From: Chloroflexota bacterium
GTDB taxonomy: Bacteria > Chloroflexota > Dehalococcoidia > Lucifugimonadales > UBA3495
Length of the DNA stretch: 18,047 nt
Direction: 5' to 3'
Assembly (NCBI GenBank): GCA_022561675.1
Contig: JADFQT010000010.1
Span: 1 to 18,047 of the forward strand
Shown: in pieces, positions 1-6,373 of the stretch
Layout: each line of letters opens with the position of its first letter
How positions within the stretch are numbered: position 1 is the stretch's first letter
Program-made: the position numbers and the translations under genes
Notes under the pieces: generated by a model
Told to the model about the DNA's origin: nothing
Database searches by the model: none
The model's input: only the letters and a program-made list of their open reading frames with translations

Positions 1-1508
1 ATGCCGTAGGCCTTGGAGAGCGCGACATAATCGGGGCCGGATATGGGCACCTCTTTAATATGGTTATCGAAGAACATCTCCTGCCATTGCCTGACCATCC
101 CCAGATAGCCGTTGTTGATCAGGACGATCTTCACCGGCAACTTTTCTTGCACCATGGTGGCCAGCTCTTGGGATGTCATCTGGAAGCCGCCATCGCCGGC
201 GACAGTCCAAACCGGGGAGTTGGGGCGGCCCATCTGGGCGCCCACCGCCGCCGGCAGCTCGAAGCCCATAACTCCCAGCCCGCCGGATGATACAAAGGTG
301 TTGCAGCCATTGAAGAAAAGGAATTGGGCGGCCCACATCTGGTGCTGCCCCACGCCGGTTACCACCACCGATTCGGTGTCCTCCTGCACCAGCTCATTCA
401 GCTCTTTCAGCACCTGTTGCGGCTGCAGTTTTTCCGAGGGAGGTATGGCCAAAGAGGGATGATTCTGTTTGAGATCTTCAATGTGGTCCATCCATTCCCG
501 GCGCGGGCAGTGCTTGACCAGGGGAAGCAGGGCCTGAAGAATTGCCTTGGCGTCGCCTATTAGGGGAACCTCCACCGGGACGTTCCGGCCTACCTGGGTC
601 GGCTCAATGTCCAGGTGGATAATCCGGGCGTGAGGAGCGAAGGTTGAAGCTTTGCCCGTCACCCGGTCGTCAAAACGCATTCCCAGTCCCACCACCAGGT
701 CGGCCTGGTCGACCACCATGTTGGACCAGTACATGCCGTGCATCCCCAGCATACCCAGGCTCAGGGGATGATTTCTGGGAAATCCGCTGAGACCCAATAA
801 GGTGTTGATCACCGGTATCCCGGTGGTTTCGGCCAGAGCCTTGATCTCATGAGTCGCTCCGGATGCCAATATGCCGTGGCCGCCGATGATCACCGGTCGT
901 TCCGCCTGGTTGATCAGGCGAGCCGCCTGCTGCACCTGTTCCAGGGTCTCTTCGGACACCGGCGGAAGAGTTCTCTCGGGAAGAGACGGATATTCGAACT
1001 CGGCCTCCTCAAGCTGCACGTCCCGGGGAACATCGATCAGCACCGGACCGGGACGCCCTTCCTGAGCGACGCGGAAGGCCTCGCGGATGGTGGGGGCCAG
1101 GTCCTGGGCCGACATGACTAGATAGGTCATCTTGGTGCAGGCGGCGGCAATGGAGCAGATGTCGCATTCCTGGAAGGCTTCGGAGCCGATCACCGGGCGG
1201 GCTACTTGGCCGGTGATGGCGACCATTGGCACCGAGTCGGCCTTGGCTCCCATTATGCCCGTAACCAGGTTGGTGGCGCCGGGGCCGGAGGTGGCCAGGC
1301 ACACCCCTGGTCTGCCGGTGACTCGGGCGTATCCGTCGGCAGCGTGGGCCGCCGCTTCCTCATGACGCACCAAAACGTGGCGCAACTGGGGATACCCCCA
1401 TAGCGCATCATACAGGGGCAAAATGGCTCCACCGGGGTAGCCGAAGAGGACGTCCACGCCCTCCCGCAGCAAGCTTTCACAGATGATTTGCCCGCCCTTC
1501 AGTTTCAC
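1..1508 (-). CDS. ilvB: Acetolactate synthase large subunit, C-terminus cut by window edge
   Basis: Thiamine-diphosphate enzyme that condenses two pyruvates to acetolactate (valine/leucine) or pyruvate with 2-oxobutyrate (isoleucine), the first common step of branched-chain amino acid synthesis in the cytoplasm. About 502 residues are present; the family usually has about 560-580, so the last tens of residues lie outside. Visible: YPGGA at residues 24-28, the ThDP-activating glutamate in RHEEAAAHAADGYAR (E50), and near the cut end the ThDP/Mg motif starting GDGGFQM and continuing to an NNGYLGM segment. The start is GTG at 1506-1508, chosen because AGGAGG lies 5 bases upstream and the protein begins in the usual family position (KGGQIICESLLREGV). 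The T-box leader directly upstream supports regulation by amino-acid starvation. No frameshift seen. Identity is confident; ilvB versus the ilvI/ilvG paralogues cannot be separated. Confidence 0.96.
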   Translation of the reverse strand, partial: MKLKGGQIICESLLREGVDVLFGYPGGAILPLYDALWGYPQLRHVLVRHEEAAAHAADGYARVTGRPGVCLATSGPGATNLVTGIMGAKADSVPMVAITGQVARPVIGSEAFQECDICSIAAACTKMTYLVMSAQDLAPTIREAFRVAQEGRPGPVLIDVPRDVQLEEAEFEYPSLPERTLPPVSEETLEQVQQAARLINQAERPVIIGGHGILASGATHEIKALAETTGIPVINTLLGLSGFPRNHPLSLGMLGMHGMYWSNMVVDQADLVVGLGMRFDDRVTGKASTFAPHARIIHLDIEPTQVGRNVPVEVPLIGDAKAILQALLPLVKHCPRREWMDHIEDLKQNHPSLAIPPSEKLQPQQVLKELNELVQEDTESVVVTGVGQHQMWAAQFLFFNGCNTFVSSGGLGVMGFELPAAVGAQMGRPNSPVWTVAGDGGFQMTSQELATMVQEKLPVKIVLINNGYLGMVRQWQEMFFDNHIKEVPISGPDYVALSKAYG

Positions 1509-1572
1509 AGCGACCTCCTAAATTTTTAAGTCCTGGCCTGCTGAGAAGCTGTTGGGAAGGGAATACAACAAC

Positions 1573-1605
1573 AAAAGTCCCGTCCACATAGGGACGGGAC
1601 TTTTT
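1573..1605 (-). terminator. Regulated intrinsic terminator of the T-box leader
   Basis: Minus-strand hairpin with arms AGTCCCGTCC and GGACGGGACT (10 bp, 6-base loop) followed directly by TTTTT. It lies between the T-box sequence and the ilvB start, the expected place for the T-box-controlled terminator. Confidence 0.92.
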
Positions 1606-1845
1606 CATTCCCGCGGTACCACCCTATTTATCCGAAAACTCGGATCTCTCTAGCAGGACACCAACATGCCCCGTCGTGACTAACGAGCGACGACCCCGGC
1701 CTGGCTTACTAGCCCCGAACAAAGTTCGGGGGTTCAGCTGGCGGCTCCGGAGGGATTTTCAGCAAGTTTGGCGTGCCTGCTCTCACCTTACCAGGCTCTC
1801 TGAGCGCCTGAGCTTACCTACTCGTCTCCATCATAGCCTTTACCC
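1573..1845 (-). promoter_or_regulatory. T-box leader controlling ilvB, probable isoleucine (AUC) specifier
   Basis: On the minus strand the invariant T-box sequence AGGGTGGTACCGCG occurs at 1612-1625, just ahead of an intrinsic terminator (1573-1605). Upstream are Stem I landmarks: an AGTAGG element near the 5' end, AGAGAG (K-turn/GA motif), GGTGAGAG in the apical part, then GAAAATC followed by a CCTCCGGAGC segment on the 3' side. The triplet AUC at 1754-1756 is the best specifier candidate, which would pair with tRNA-Ile and suits acetolactate synthase. Uncharged tRNA would stabilise the antiterminator formed with the T-box sequence and let transcription run into ilvB. The T-box call is firm; the exact specifier register is my reading and less certain. 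Confidence 0.9.
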
Positions 1846-1849
1846 TTGA

Positions 1850-1878
1850 AAATTATCACACTCAACCCAGAGTGTCAA
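1850..1878 (-). promoter_or_regulatory. Promoter of the T-box/ilvB transcript
   Basis: Minus strand: TTGACA (1873-1878), 17-base spacer, TAATTT (1850-1855). The predicted start, about 7 bases further on, falls at the GGG that opens the T-box leader. Match to the sigma70 consensus is perfect at -35 and good at -10. Confidence 0.8.
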
Positions 1879-2081
1879 CGTGAACCCGGACCCATTCCCA
1901 TCCAATAACGGGGCATTTTCATCTTCTACGCTCAACCCGCTATAAAATTCCGCCAACCTTTGAAGAGTCTGTTAAAAGAAGGTGTGGCAGAAATCCGGTT
2001 TTCCCCCTTAGCAAGGGAGTGTTAGAGGGGGACTTAACCCCTCCCAACCTGCCCGGAGGAGTTTTTCTCACGACCACTCTG
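1879..2081. other. Non-coding gap between ilvB promoter and the AhpD-like gene
   Basis: No convincing gene on either strand. The only structure seen is an imperfect inverted repeat at 2003-2031 with arms CCCCCT and AGGGGG around an A/G-rich centre. It resembles the short CCCCCTTA...AGGGGG repetitive sequences found in many environmental genomes; lacking a T-tract it is not a convincing terminator. Confidence 0.5.
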
Positions 2082-2639
2082 CTAGGGAGGGCTAAGCAGC
2101 CAGGCTTGGTCCCTAGCCGGACTCCCCAGCCACTGCATTACACCCCCCAGGTAGGCCTGAGGCACATCCACACCCAATCCCTGGGCCAGCCGGTTCATAA
2201 AGTTGACCAGCCCGGTTATCAGAACGATGGAAAGAATCTCCTCGTCAACAAATCCGGCATCCCTTAAACCCTCCACATCATCCCGGTCCACCGCCGCCGG
2301 CTCCAGGGTTAGCTTTACCGCAAACTCCAACATTGCCTGGTCGTCTCCAGCCAACTCCGACTGGGTGTAGTCCGCCAGCAAAGCGCTGGCCAGCTGCTCG
2401 TCGCCGGAGTGGAGCCGTAAGAACCCTCCGTGGGTCAGGGCTCCATACCGGCATCGGTTGGCAGCGGCGACCACGGTAGCGATGGCTTCCTCCTGAACCC
2501 GGCTCAGGGCGGAGCTGCCAAATGCCAGAGTCTCATTCAAATGCTTTACCTGCTCCAGCGCCCCGGGGCTGAGGGAAATCGCCTGAAAGATGGCAGGCAA
2601 GTCTTCCTCGCCCGATGGAATCTCTTCAATCCATGGCAT
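2082..2639 (-). CDS. AhpD-fold peroxidase-related protein lacking the second active-site cysteine
   Basis: 185 residues, resembling the peroxidase-related AhpD/carboxymuconolactone-decarboxylase superfamily. The core helix carries EEAIATVVAAANRC and ends in CRYGALTH (C63, G66, H70). Active AhpD-type proteins carry E...CxxCxxxH; here E50/E51, the first Cys and the His are kept but the second Cys is Gly (codon GGA). The thiol pair needed for peroxidase or disulfide chemistry is therefore incomplete, so activity should not be assumed. No signal peptide or membrane segment is evident. The start is ATG at 2637-2639 with a modest AGGA 8-9 bases upstream. A second AhpD-fold gene lies directly upstream on the same strand, with an intergenic hairpin between them. 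Fold assignment good, function unknown. Confidence 0.8.
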   Translation of the reverse strand: MPWIEEIPSGEEDLPAIFQAISLSPGALEQVKHLNETLAFGSSALSRVQEEAIATVVAAANRCRYGALTHGGFLRLHSGDEQLASALLADYTQSELAGDDQAMLEFAVKLTLEPAAVDRDDVEGLRDAGFVDEEILSIVLITGLVNFMNRLAQGLGVDVPQAYLGGVMQWLGSPARDQAWLLSPP

Positions 2640-2687
2640 TTTTTGATCCTAGCGGCTGTTTATCTTTTCTGCTATAACAAGGCCAAG

Positions 2688-2712
2688 GTGGGACCGGCAT
2701 GGCAGGTCCCAC
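2688..2712. repeat. Perfect 8-bp-arm hairpin between the two AhpD-fold genes
   Basis: Arms GTGGGACC (2688-2695) and GGTCCCAC (2705-2712) with a 9-base loop. No T-tract follows on either strand, so it is not a standard intrinsic terminator; it could be an mRNA processing or stability element. Confidence 0.6.
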
Positions 2713-2788
2713 TCAACCCTGGGGGGTTCACTTTGGCGTTAGTTTAGGCATCTGGCGTGCCGTCGTGTCGGGTTAGCGCCGAAAGGGG

Positions 2789-3094
2789 TTAGCGATTAAA
2801 AGCGTTGGCTCCGGTCACCAGAGCCGGAGTACCACCCATCACGAAAGCAACCCCCACCGTCTCGGCGATTTCTTCCTCAGTCGCGCCGGCGGCCCTGGCC
2901 CGGTTGGCGATGTTGGCTACCCCTTCCGGATGGGCCAACAGAGCATCGCACAGCATGGTCATCAAGACTTTGACCTTTAGGGAAAGGGCGCCATCCGCCA
3001 TAACGTGGTCGCGGACAGCAGATACATCTTCAAACAGCTGCGGGGCTTCCTTCTCCAAGATGGCTTGCCAGGATCCGGGATTTGGCAAGGTCAT
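2789..3094 (-). CDS. Small carboxymuconolactone decarboxylase (CMD)-like protein
   Basis: 101 residues with the CMD signature layout: a helix with C49 and H55 (TMLCDALLAHPEGV), then the very typical NRARAAGATEEEIAETVGVAF and a GGTPALVTGANAF tail. The family's CxxCxxxH is absent: only one Cys remains and the His spacing is shorter. The start chosen is ATG at 3092-3094, because GGAG lies about 8 bases upstream; the frame stays open to 3205 but that extension (basic, charged, no RBS) looks untranslated. Same strand as the AhpD-like gene that follows after about 150 bases; the two may be co-transcribed. Enzymatic role cannot be assigned from sequence. Confidence 0.83.
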   Translation of the reverse strand: MTLPNPGSWQAILEKEAPQLFEDVSAVRDHVMADGALSLKVKVLMTMLCDALLAHPEGVANIANRARAAGATEEEIAETVGVAFVMGGTPALVTGANAFNR

Positions 3095-3232
3095 ATTCTT
3101 CTCCTTTTCCTTATCAGGTGGGACGTCGAGGGTTAATCGGCTGGCTGGCGTAAGGACGAGCCAACGCCCCCTCAGTCCAAGAATTCCTTTCTTGTCGCAG
3201 GCCAACCGATATGCGACCTAGAAAAGTTCTAT

Positions 3233-3258
3233 GCTAGTATATCCGGCTAGTATATCCG
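3233..3258. repeat. Perfect tandem duplication of a 13-mer in the divergent promoter region
   Basis: GCTAGTATATCCG occurs twice head to tail, immediately before the ribosome binding site of the 3272 gene. The unit holds TAGTATA, which reads TATACT on the other strand, so it may duplicate a -10-like or regulator-binding element between the divergent genes at 3094 and 3272. No good -35 was found for either strand. Confidence 0.75.
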
Positions 3259-3271
3259 GCGGAGGAGTGAA

Positions 3272-3889
3272 TTGTTACCAGAGCAGACCGGTGCACCCAG
3301 CTATCTTACCCGAATTCGCGGCGTTCCGCTGTTGCCGCAGGAGTGGGTGAATCACTCGTTTACTCCGACCGATGGCATTTCCCCAGAGCCCAGCGCCACC
3401 GGCCGGTTGCTGGTAACCACCAACCAACGGATCATCTCCTTTTCCCAGGGTCAGAAGGGTGACGAAACGGTCCTGGTGCCTGTGGAGGAGCTGAACGGAG
3501 TGGTGGTAAGGCCGGAATCCCGCAGCTCCGGTTCCTTGCTTCAGGGATTGATGTTATTAGTAGCAGGAGCCTTGATCTACCTGGTTAGCGGTTACTGGCT
3601 GGCCGACCGGCTGGAAGGACCCAACATACCGATAATTAACCTGGACGTTTGGGCGCTAGTCATCCTGGCCGCGTTAATTTGGGGTGGCTGGCTGATTGGG
3701 CGTCATTACTTCGCCAAGGAGCTGGGTCAGGTGACCTTTCAGGGAGGCAACTGGGCCTTCAGCTTCCCCTATACCGGTGACAAGCCGACGGCGGAGGTTC
3801 ACCAGGTTATCCGGGCCGCCTTCGTTTCCCGGACGGCCTTGGTTTCCCGAAACCATCAACAAGGCCACGGGCCGGAGCAACCCCTTTAA
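3272..3889 (+). CDS. Two-TM membrane protein, possible bacterial PH-like domain
   Basis: 205 residues, starting at TTG 3272 with GGAGGAG at 3261-3267. Residues 1-85 are soluble and contain GRLLVTTNQRIISF followed by a VPVEELNGVVV strand, a pattern of bacterial PH-like (bPH) membrane proteins in which LxxTxxRII strands precede membrane helices. Two hydrophobic helices follow at about 89-110 and 122-145, then a short soluble strand region (QVTFQGGNWAFSFPY) and a polar tail. No signal peptide; both ends are probably on the cytoplasmic side. It converges with tsaD, about 40 bases away. The reading frame and topology are well supported; the PH-like assignment is a pattern-level guess and no substrate or partner is visible. 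Confidence 0.72.
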   Translation: MLPEQTGAPSYLTRIRGVPLLPQEWVNHSFTPTDGISPEPSATGRLLVTTNQRIISFSQGQKGDETVLVPVEELNGVVVRPESRSSGSLLQGLMLLVAGALIYLVSGYWLADRLEGPNIPIINLDVWALVILAALIWGGWLIGRHYFAKELGQVTFQGGNWAFSFPYTGDKPTAEVHQVIRAAFVSRTALVSRNHQQGHGPEQPL

Positions 3890-3932
3890 CCCCAGTGATC
3901 CAAGGACAGCCACCTGCACCATTCGGGGATGG

Positions 3933-4982
3933 TCATCCCAAGGGCAAAGAGGGATCTATGTCTAAATCCATCCCGAATTCCTCTCCCCGCTGATACTGAT
4001 AGTAGGCGCAGCACGCGATCATCGCCCCATTGTCGGTGCACAATATCGGAGGAGGCATTATCACCGGCAGGGGAGAGCGAGCGTTAATCTCCCGTCGTAA
4101 CATGGCATTAGCGGTAACGCCGCCTCCCAGGAGCAACGCTTTGGCTCCGTACTGCTTGGCCATCTTCAGTAACTTGACCACGATGACGTCGACCACGGAT
4201 GACTGAAAGGAAGCCGCCATCTCCGCCACCAAACGGCGAAACTCCAGCGGCTCCAGTCGGCTGCTCTCCTGCGGGTAAACGTCCCGCTCCTGGGCCAGGT
4301 GCAAAAGCGCGGTCTTCACGCCGCTGAAGCTGAAGTCCAGGGAGTCCCCCATCCAGGCCCTGGGCAGCGCGGGCACCCCCTCGCCCAAGGCGGCTTCCGA
4401 CACTCGTTGAATCTCCGGGCCGCCGGGGAACCCCAATCCGAGAATGCGGGCCGCTTTATCGAAGGCTTCACCGGCTGCATCATCCCGCGTCCGCCCCACC
4501 AGCTTGTAGACGCCATGCCCTTCCATCAAGATCAGGTCGGTATGCCCGCCCGACGCTACCAGACAGGCCAGCGGAAAGCCCGGATCTTCCGCCGGGCTGG
4601 GCCGGCCCGGGACCAGCCAGGAGGCGTATATGTGGCCTTCCAAGTGGTTTACGCCGACCAACGGAATGCCCACCGAAAAGGCCAGGGCTTTGGCGGTGTT
4701 CAGCCCGGTAATCAGGGAGCCGGCCAGCCCCGGTCCGTAGGTTACGGAAATCAGGTCCAGGTCCTCCAAACCCAGCCCGCTCTCCGACAGAGAGGCTTCT
4801 AGAGCGGGCACCATGTCTCGTATATGTTGCCGGGAAGCGACCTCTGGGACCACGCCGCCGTGCTGGGAGTGAAGGGCCACCTGGGAAGCGATGATGTTGG
4901 AACGCAGCTGCACCCCGTCCTCCACCACACCAATGGCGGTTTCATCGCAAGAGGTTTCTATCCCCAATATCTTCAAGCCCAC
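3933..4982 (-). CDS. tsaD: tRNA N6-adenosine threonylcarbamoyltransferase
   Basis: Transfers the threonylcarbamoyl group from threonylcarbamoyl-AMP to A37 of ANN-decoding tRNAs (t6A), working with TsaB/TsaE in bacteria. The 349-residue length is normal. Motifs: IETSCDETA (8-16), the metal-binding HLEGH (H113, H117), VASGGHTDL (142-150), GEAFDKAARILGL (171-183), FSGVKTAL (219-226), LGGGVTANAMLR (285-296) and CTDNGAMIA with D317, the third metal ligand. The start is GTG at 4980-4982; GGAGG is about 11 bases upstream, slightly far, but the N-terminus GLKILGIETSCDET matches the family. The usual tsaB/tsaE neighbours are not in the window. No missing catalytic residue. Confidence 0.97.
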   Translation of the reverse strand: MGLKILGIETSCDETAIGVVEDGVQLRSNIIASQVALHSQHGGVVPEVASRQHIRDMVPALEASLSESGLGLEDLDLISVTYGPGLAGSLITGLNTAKALAFSVGIPLVGVNHLEGHIYASWLVPGRPSPAEDPGFPLACLVASGGHTDLILMEGHGVYKLVGRTRDDAAGEAFDKAARILGLGFPGGPEIQRVSEAALGEGVPALPRAWMGDSLDFSFSGVKTALLHLAQERDVYPQESSRLEPLEFRRLVAEMAASFQSSVVDVIVVKLLKMAKQYGAKALLLGGGVTANAMLRREINARSPLPVIMPPPILCTDNGAMIACCAYYQYQRGEEFGMDLDIDPSLPLG

Positions 4983-5041
4983 CGCGCTGGCACCCTCCCG
5001 GAGATTCGAGTTGGGGTAGAGATTAATTTCTCTCGCCTGAG

Positions 5042-5069
5042 GAGCAATATAAAAAGAGCAATATAAAAC
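5042..5069. repeat. 14-bp tandem duplication upstream of tsaD
   Basis: Two copies with a 13-base identical core GAGCAATATAAAA (5042-5054, 5056-5068), differing only at the last base of the unit. On the minus strand each copy gives TTTTATATTGCTC, so a -10-like hexamer is duplicated about 60-85 bases ahead of the tsaD start. Confidence 0.7.
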
Positions 5070-5157
5070 AGGAGAGGGGTAAGGGCAGTGTAGACAGCGC
5101 CGATGGCCCAGTCAACTTTCTCGAAACTATTCCGCACTCCGGGTTTATGCTATCATC

Positions 5158-5193
5158 GGGCACGTCTTGGGGCACGTCCTGGGGCACGTCCTG
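5158..5193. repeat. Three tandem copies of a 12-bp unit
   Basis: GGGCACGTCYTG three times in a row (5158-5169 with T at the Y position, 5170-5181 and 5182-5193 with C). It lies about 100 bases before the phosphatase start, outside any supported gene. Confidence 0.85.
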
Positions 5194-5291
5194 CCCGGCT
5201 CCCCAAACGCAGATAATTGGCCCGCCCGGGCCTATCCCAATCGGCGGGGCAACTTAGCCAAGATTCAGACCCGCCAGCGTGAACCCAGCCC

Positions 5292-5948
5292 ATGAAAATC
5301 TTTCTAGTTAGACACGGCGAGACCCAATGGAACAAGCTGGGTAAATTCCAGGGGCAAGTAGACGTGGCCCTTAATCAGCGGGGGTTGGCCCAGGCCCGGG
5401 ACGCGGCTAGGGCTGCTTTAGCCTGGCGTCCGGCAGCCCTGTACTCCAGCCCTTTGCGCCGAACCATGCAGGTCGCCGAAGAGGTGTCTCGTAGAGTGGA
5501 ACTGCCCGTTACGGTTGACCCTCGTCTCATGGAGCTGAATTTGGGGGAGTTGGAAGGAGCCACCGGCCGGCAAATGCAGGAGGAGTGGTCTCAAGTTTAT
5601 CGCAGCTGGCGGGAGAACCCGGGGGCCACCGTGATGCCGGGGGGCGAATCACTGGCCCAGCTCCAGGAGCGGGTCTGGCAGTCTTTTCTGGAGGTGGAAG
5701 AGGCCCATTTGGATGACGAAGCGGTCCTGATCGTATCCCACAACTTCGCCATTCGGTGCGTCATCTCCAAACTGCTGGGGATTCCCTGGTCTCATTTTCA
5801 CGGAACGTATCTCGATTTAGGCTCCGTATGCACCATAGAAACGACCGGAGAGACCACCCGAGAAACCACCGGGTTTCGCAGGCGACTTAAAGGCTACAAC
5901 TCCATCAGCCACCTATCACCGGAGAATCAACCCAGCGGTTCCGGTTGA
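5292..5948 (+). CDS. Histidine phosphatase (phosphoglycerate mutase-like) family protein
   Basis: 218 residues. The N-terminal LVRHGETQWN carries the catalytic RHG triad (R7-H8-G9), with the phospho-accepting H8; further landmarks are YSSPLRRTMQVAEEV (51-65), the acid residue in LMELNLGELEG (E81), MPGGESLAQLQERV (115-128) and the second catalytic histidine in IVSHNFAIR (H150). Members include broad-specificity phosphatases, cofactor-dependent mutases and CobC (alpha-ribazole phosphatase); substrate cannot be decided here and no cobalamin genes are nearby. The C-terminal 35 residues are low-complexity (TTGETTRETTG) and poorly conserved in style. There is no clear Shine-Dalgarno before the ATG, unusual for this window. 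The frame runs straight into the 36-bp repeat array after its stop. Confidence 0.9.
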   Translation: MKIFLVRHGETQWNKLGKFQGQVDVALNQRGLAQARDAARAALAWRPAALYSSPLRRTMQVAEEVSRRVELPVTVDPRLMELNLGELEGATGRQMQEEWSQVYRSWRENPGATVMPGGESLAQLQERVWQSFLEVEEAHLDDEAVLIVSHNFAIRCVISKLLGIPWSHFHGTYLDLGSVCTIETTGETTRETTGFRRRLKGYNSISHLSPENQPSGSG

Positions 5949-5963
5949 ACTATCATCCTCCAA

Positions 5964-6122
5964 CAGCCCGCCGACAGGCACCATCCCACCCGCGGGCAAC
6001 AGCCCGCCGATAGGCACCATCCCACCCGCGGGCAACAGCCCGCCGATAGGCACCATCCCACCCGCGGGCAACAGCCCGCCGATAGGCACCATCCCACCTG
6101 CGGGCAACTGCCCGCCGACAGG
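5964..6122. repeat. 36-bp tandem repeat array, four full copies plus a partial
   Basis: Full units at 5964-5999, 6000-6035, 6036-6071 and 6072-6107, followed by a decayed partial unit to about 6122. The unit begins CAGCCCGCCGATAGG, contains ACCATCCCAC and ends in CCCGCGGGCAA, including the 8-bp palindrome CCCGCGGG. The first copy has C for T in GACAGG, as does the partial one. Because 36 is a multiple of 3, all frames stay open through the array and give periodic 12-residue peptides; the minus-strand frames look like artefacts of this rather than genes. No spacers, so it is not CRISPR; it is a minisatellite-like array. Confidence 0.93.
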
Positions 6123-6123
6123 C

Positions 6124-6270
6124 TGTGCGATGTTCAAGCCCCTTGGCGGGAGTGCTAAAGGTCTCAAAGGGGCGATAATCATTCCTCGACAGACCCAGGA
6201 TTATCGGCCTGCGACCTTCGTGATGAGCTTGTCTAACCCTGAACGGCTGATGCTCAAACACCCTCTTAGG
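6124..6270. repeat. Degenerate copy A of a dispersed imperfect-palindrome element
   Basis: Aligns by eye along its length with 13123-13240: shared ATGTTCAAG near the left end, a CTCGACAGACCCAGG left arm, then CTTCGTGATGAGCTTGTC, CCTGAACGG and a CACCCTCTTAGG right end. It is more diverged and has lost much of its self-complementarity. Non-coding on both strands; lies between the tandem array and tilS. Confidence 0.65.
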
Positions 6271-6373
6271 CCCGGAATCTTCACCAGGCCCGTGACCTTC
6301 GCCTCCTCCCTGCTGCTGGTTCAGTCCCGCCTGCCCCTTCCCTTTGGGCAACGTCTGGCGCTAGCGGACCCTG

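Larger units (their letters stand above)
4983..5291. other. Non-coding region between tsaD and the phosphatase, with short tandem repeats
   Basis: No gene found. It holds a 14-bp tandem duplication (5042-5069, GAGCAATATAAAA core) upstream of tsaD that contains AT-rich -10-like sequence on the minus strand, a 12-bp unit in three tandem copies (5158-5193), and a GC hairpin at 5219-5232. Divergent promoters for tsaD and the phosphatase gene are expected here, but no convincing -35/-10 pair was found. Confidence 0.6.

Noticed and set aside
2003..2031. Intrinsic terminator for the AhpD-like gene
   Set aside because: Arms CCCCCT/AGGGGG exist but there is no T-tract after it on the minus strand; more like a short repetitive sequence.
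3095..3205. N-terminal extension of the CMD-like protein to 3205
   Set aside because: ATG 3094 has a good RBS and gives the normal family length; the extension is basic and shows no family similarity.
5964..6122. CRISPR array
   Set aside because: The 36-bp units are directly adjacent with no spacers, and no cas genes are present.
5916..6351. Two minus-strand reading frames (5916-6182, 5953-6351) with repeated 12-residue peptides
   Set aside because: They stay open because the 36-bp repeat is a multiple of three; no RBS, no conserved domain, and they overlap the phosphatase end and repeat copy A.
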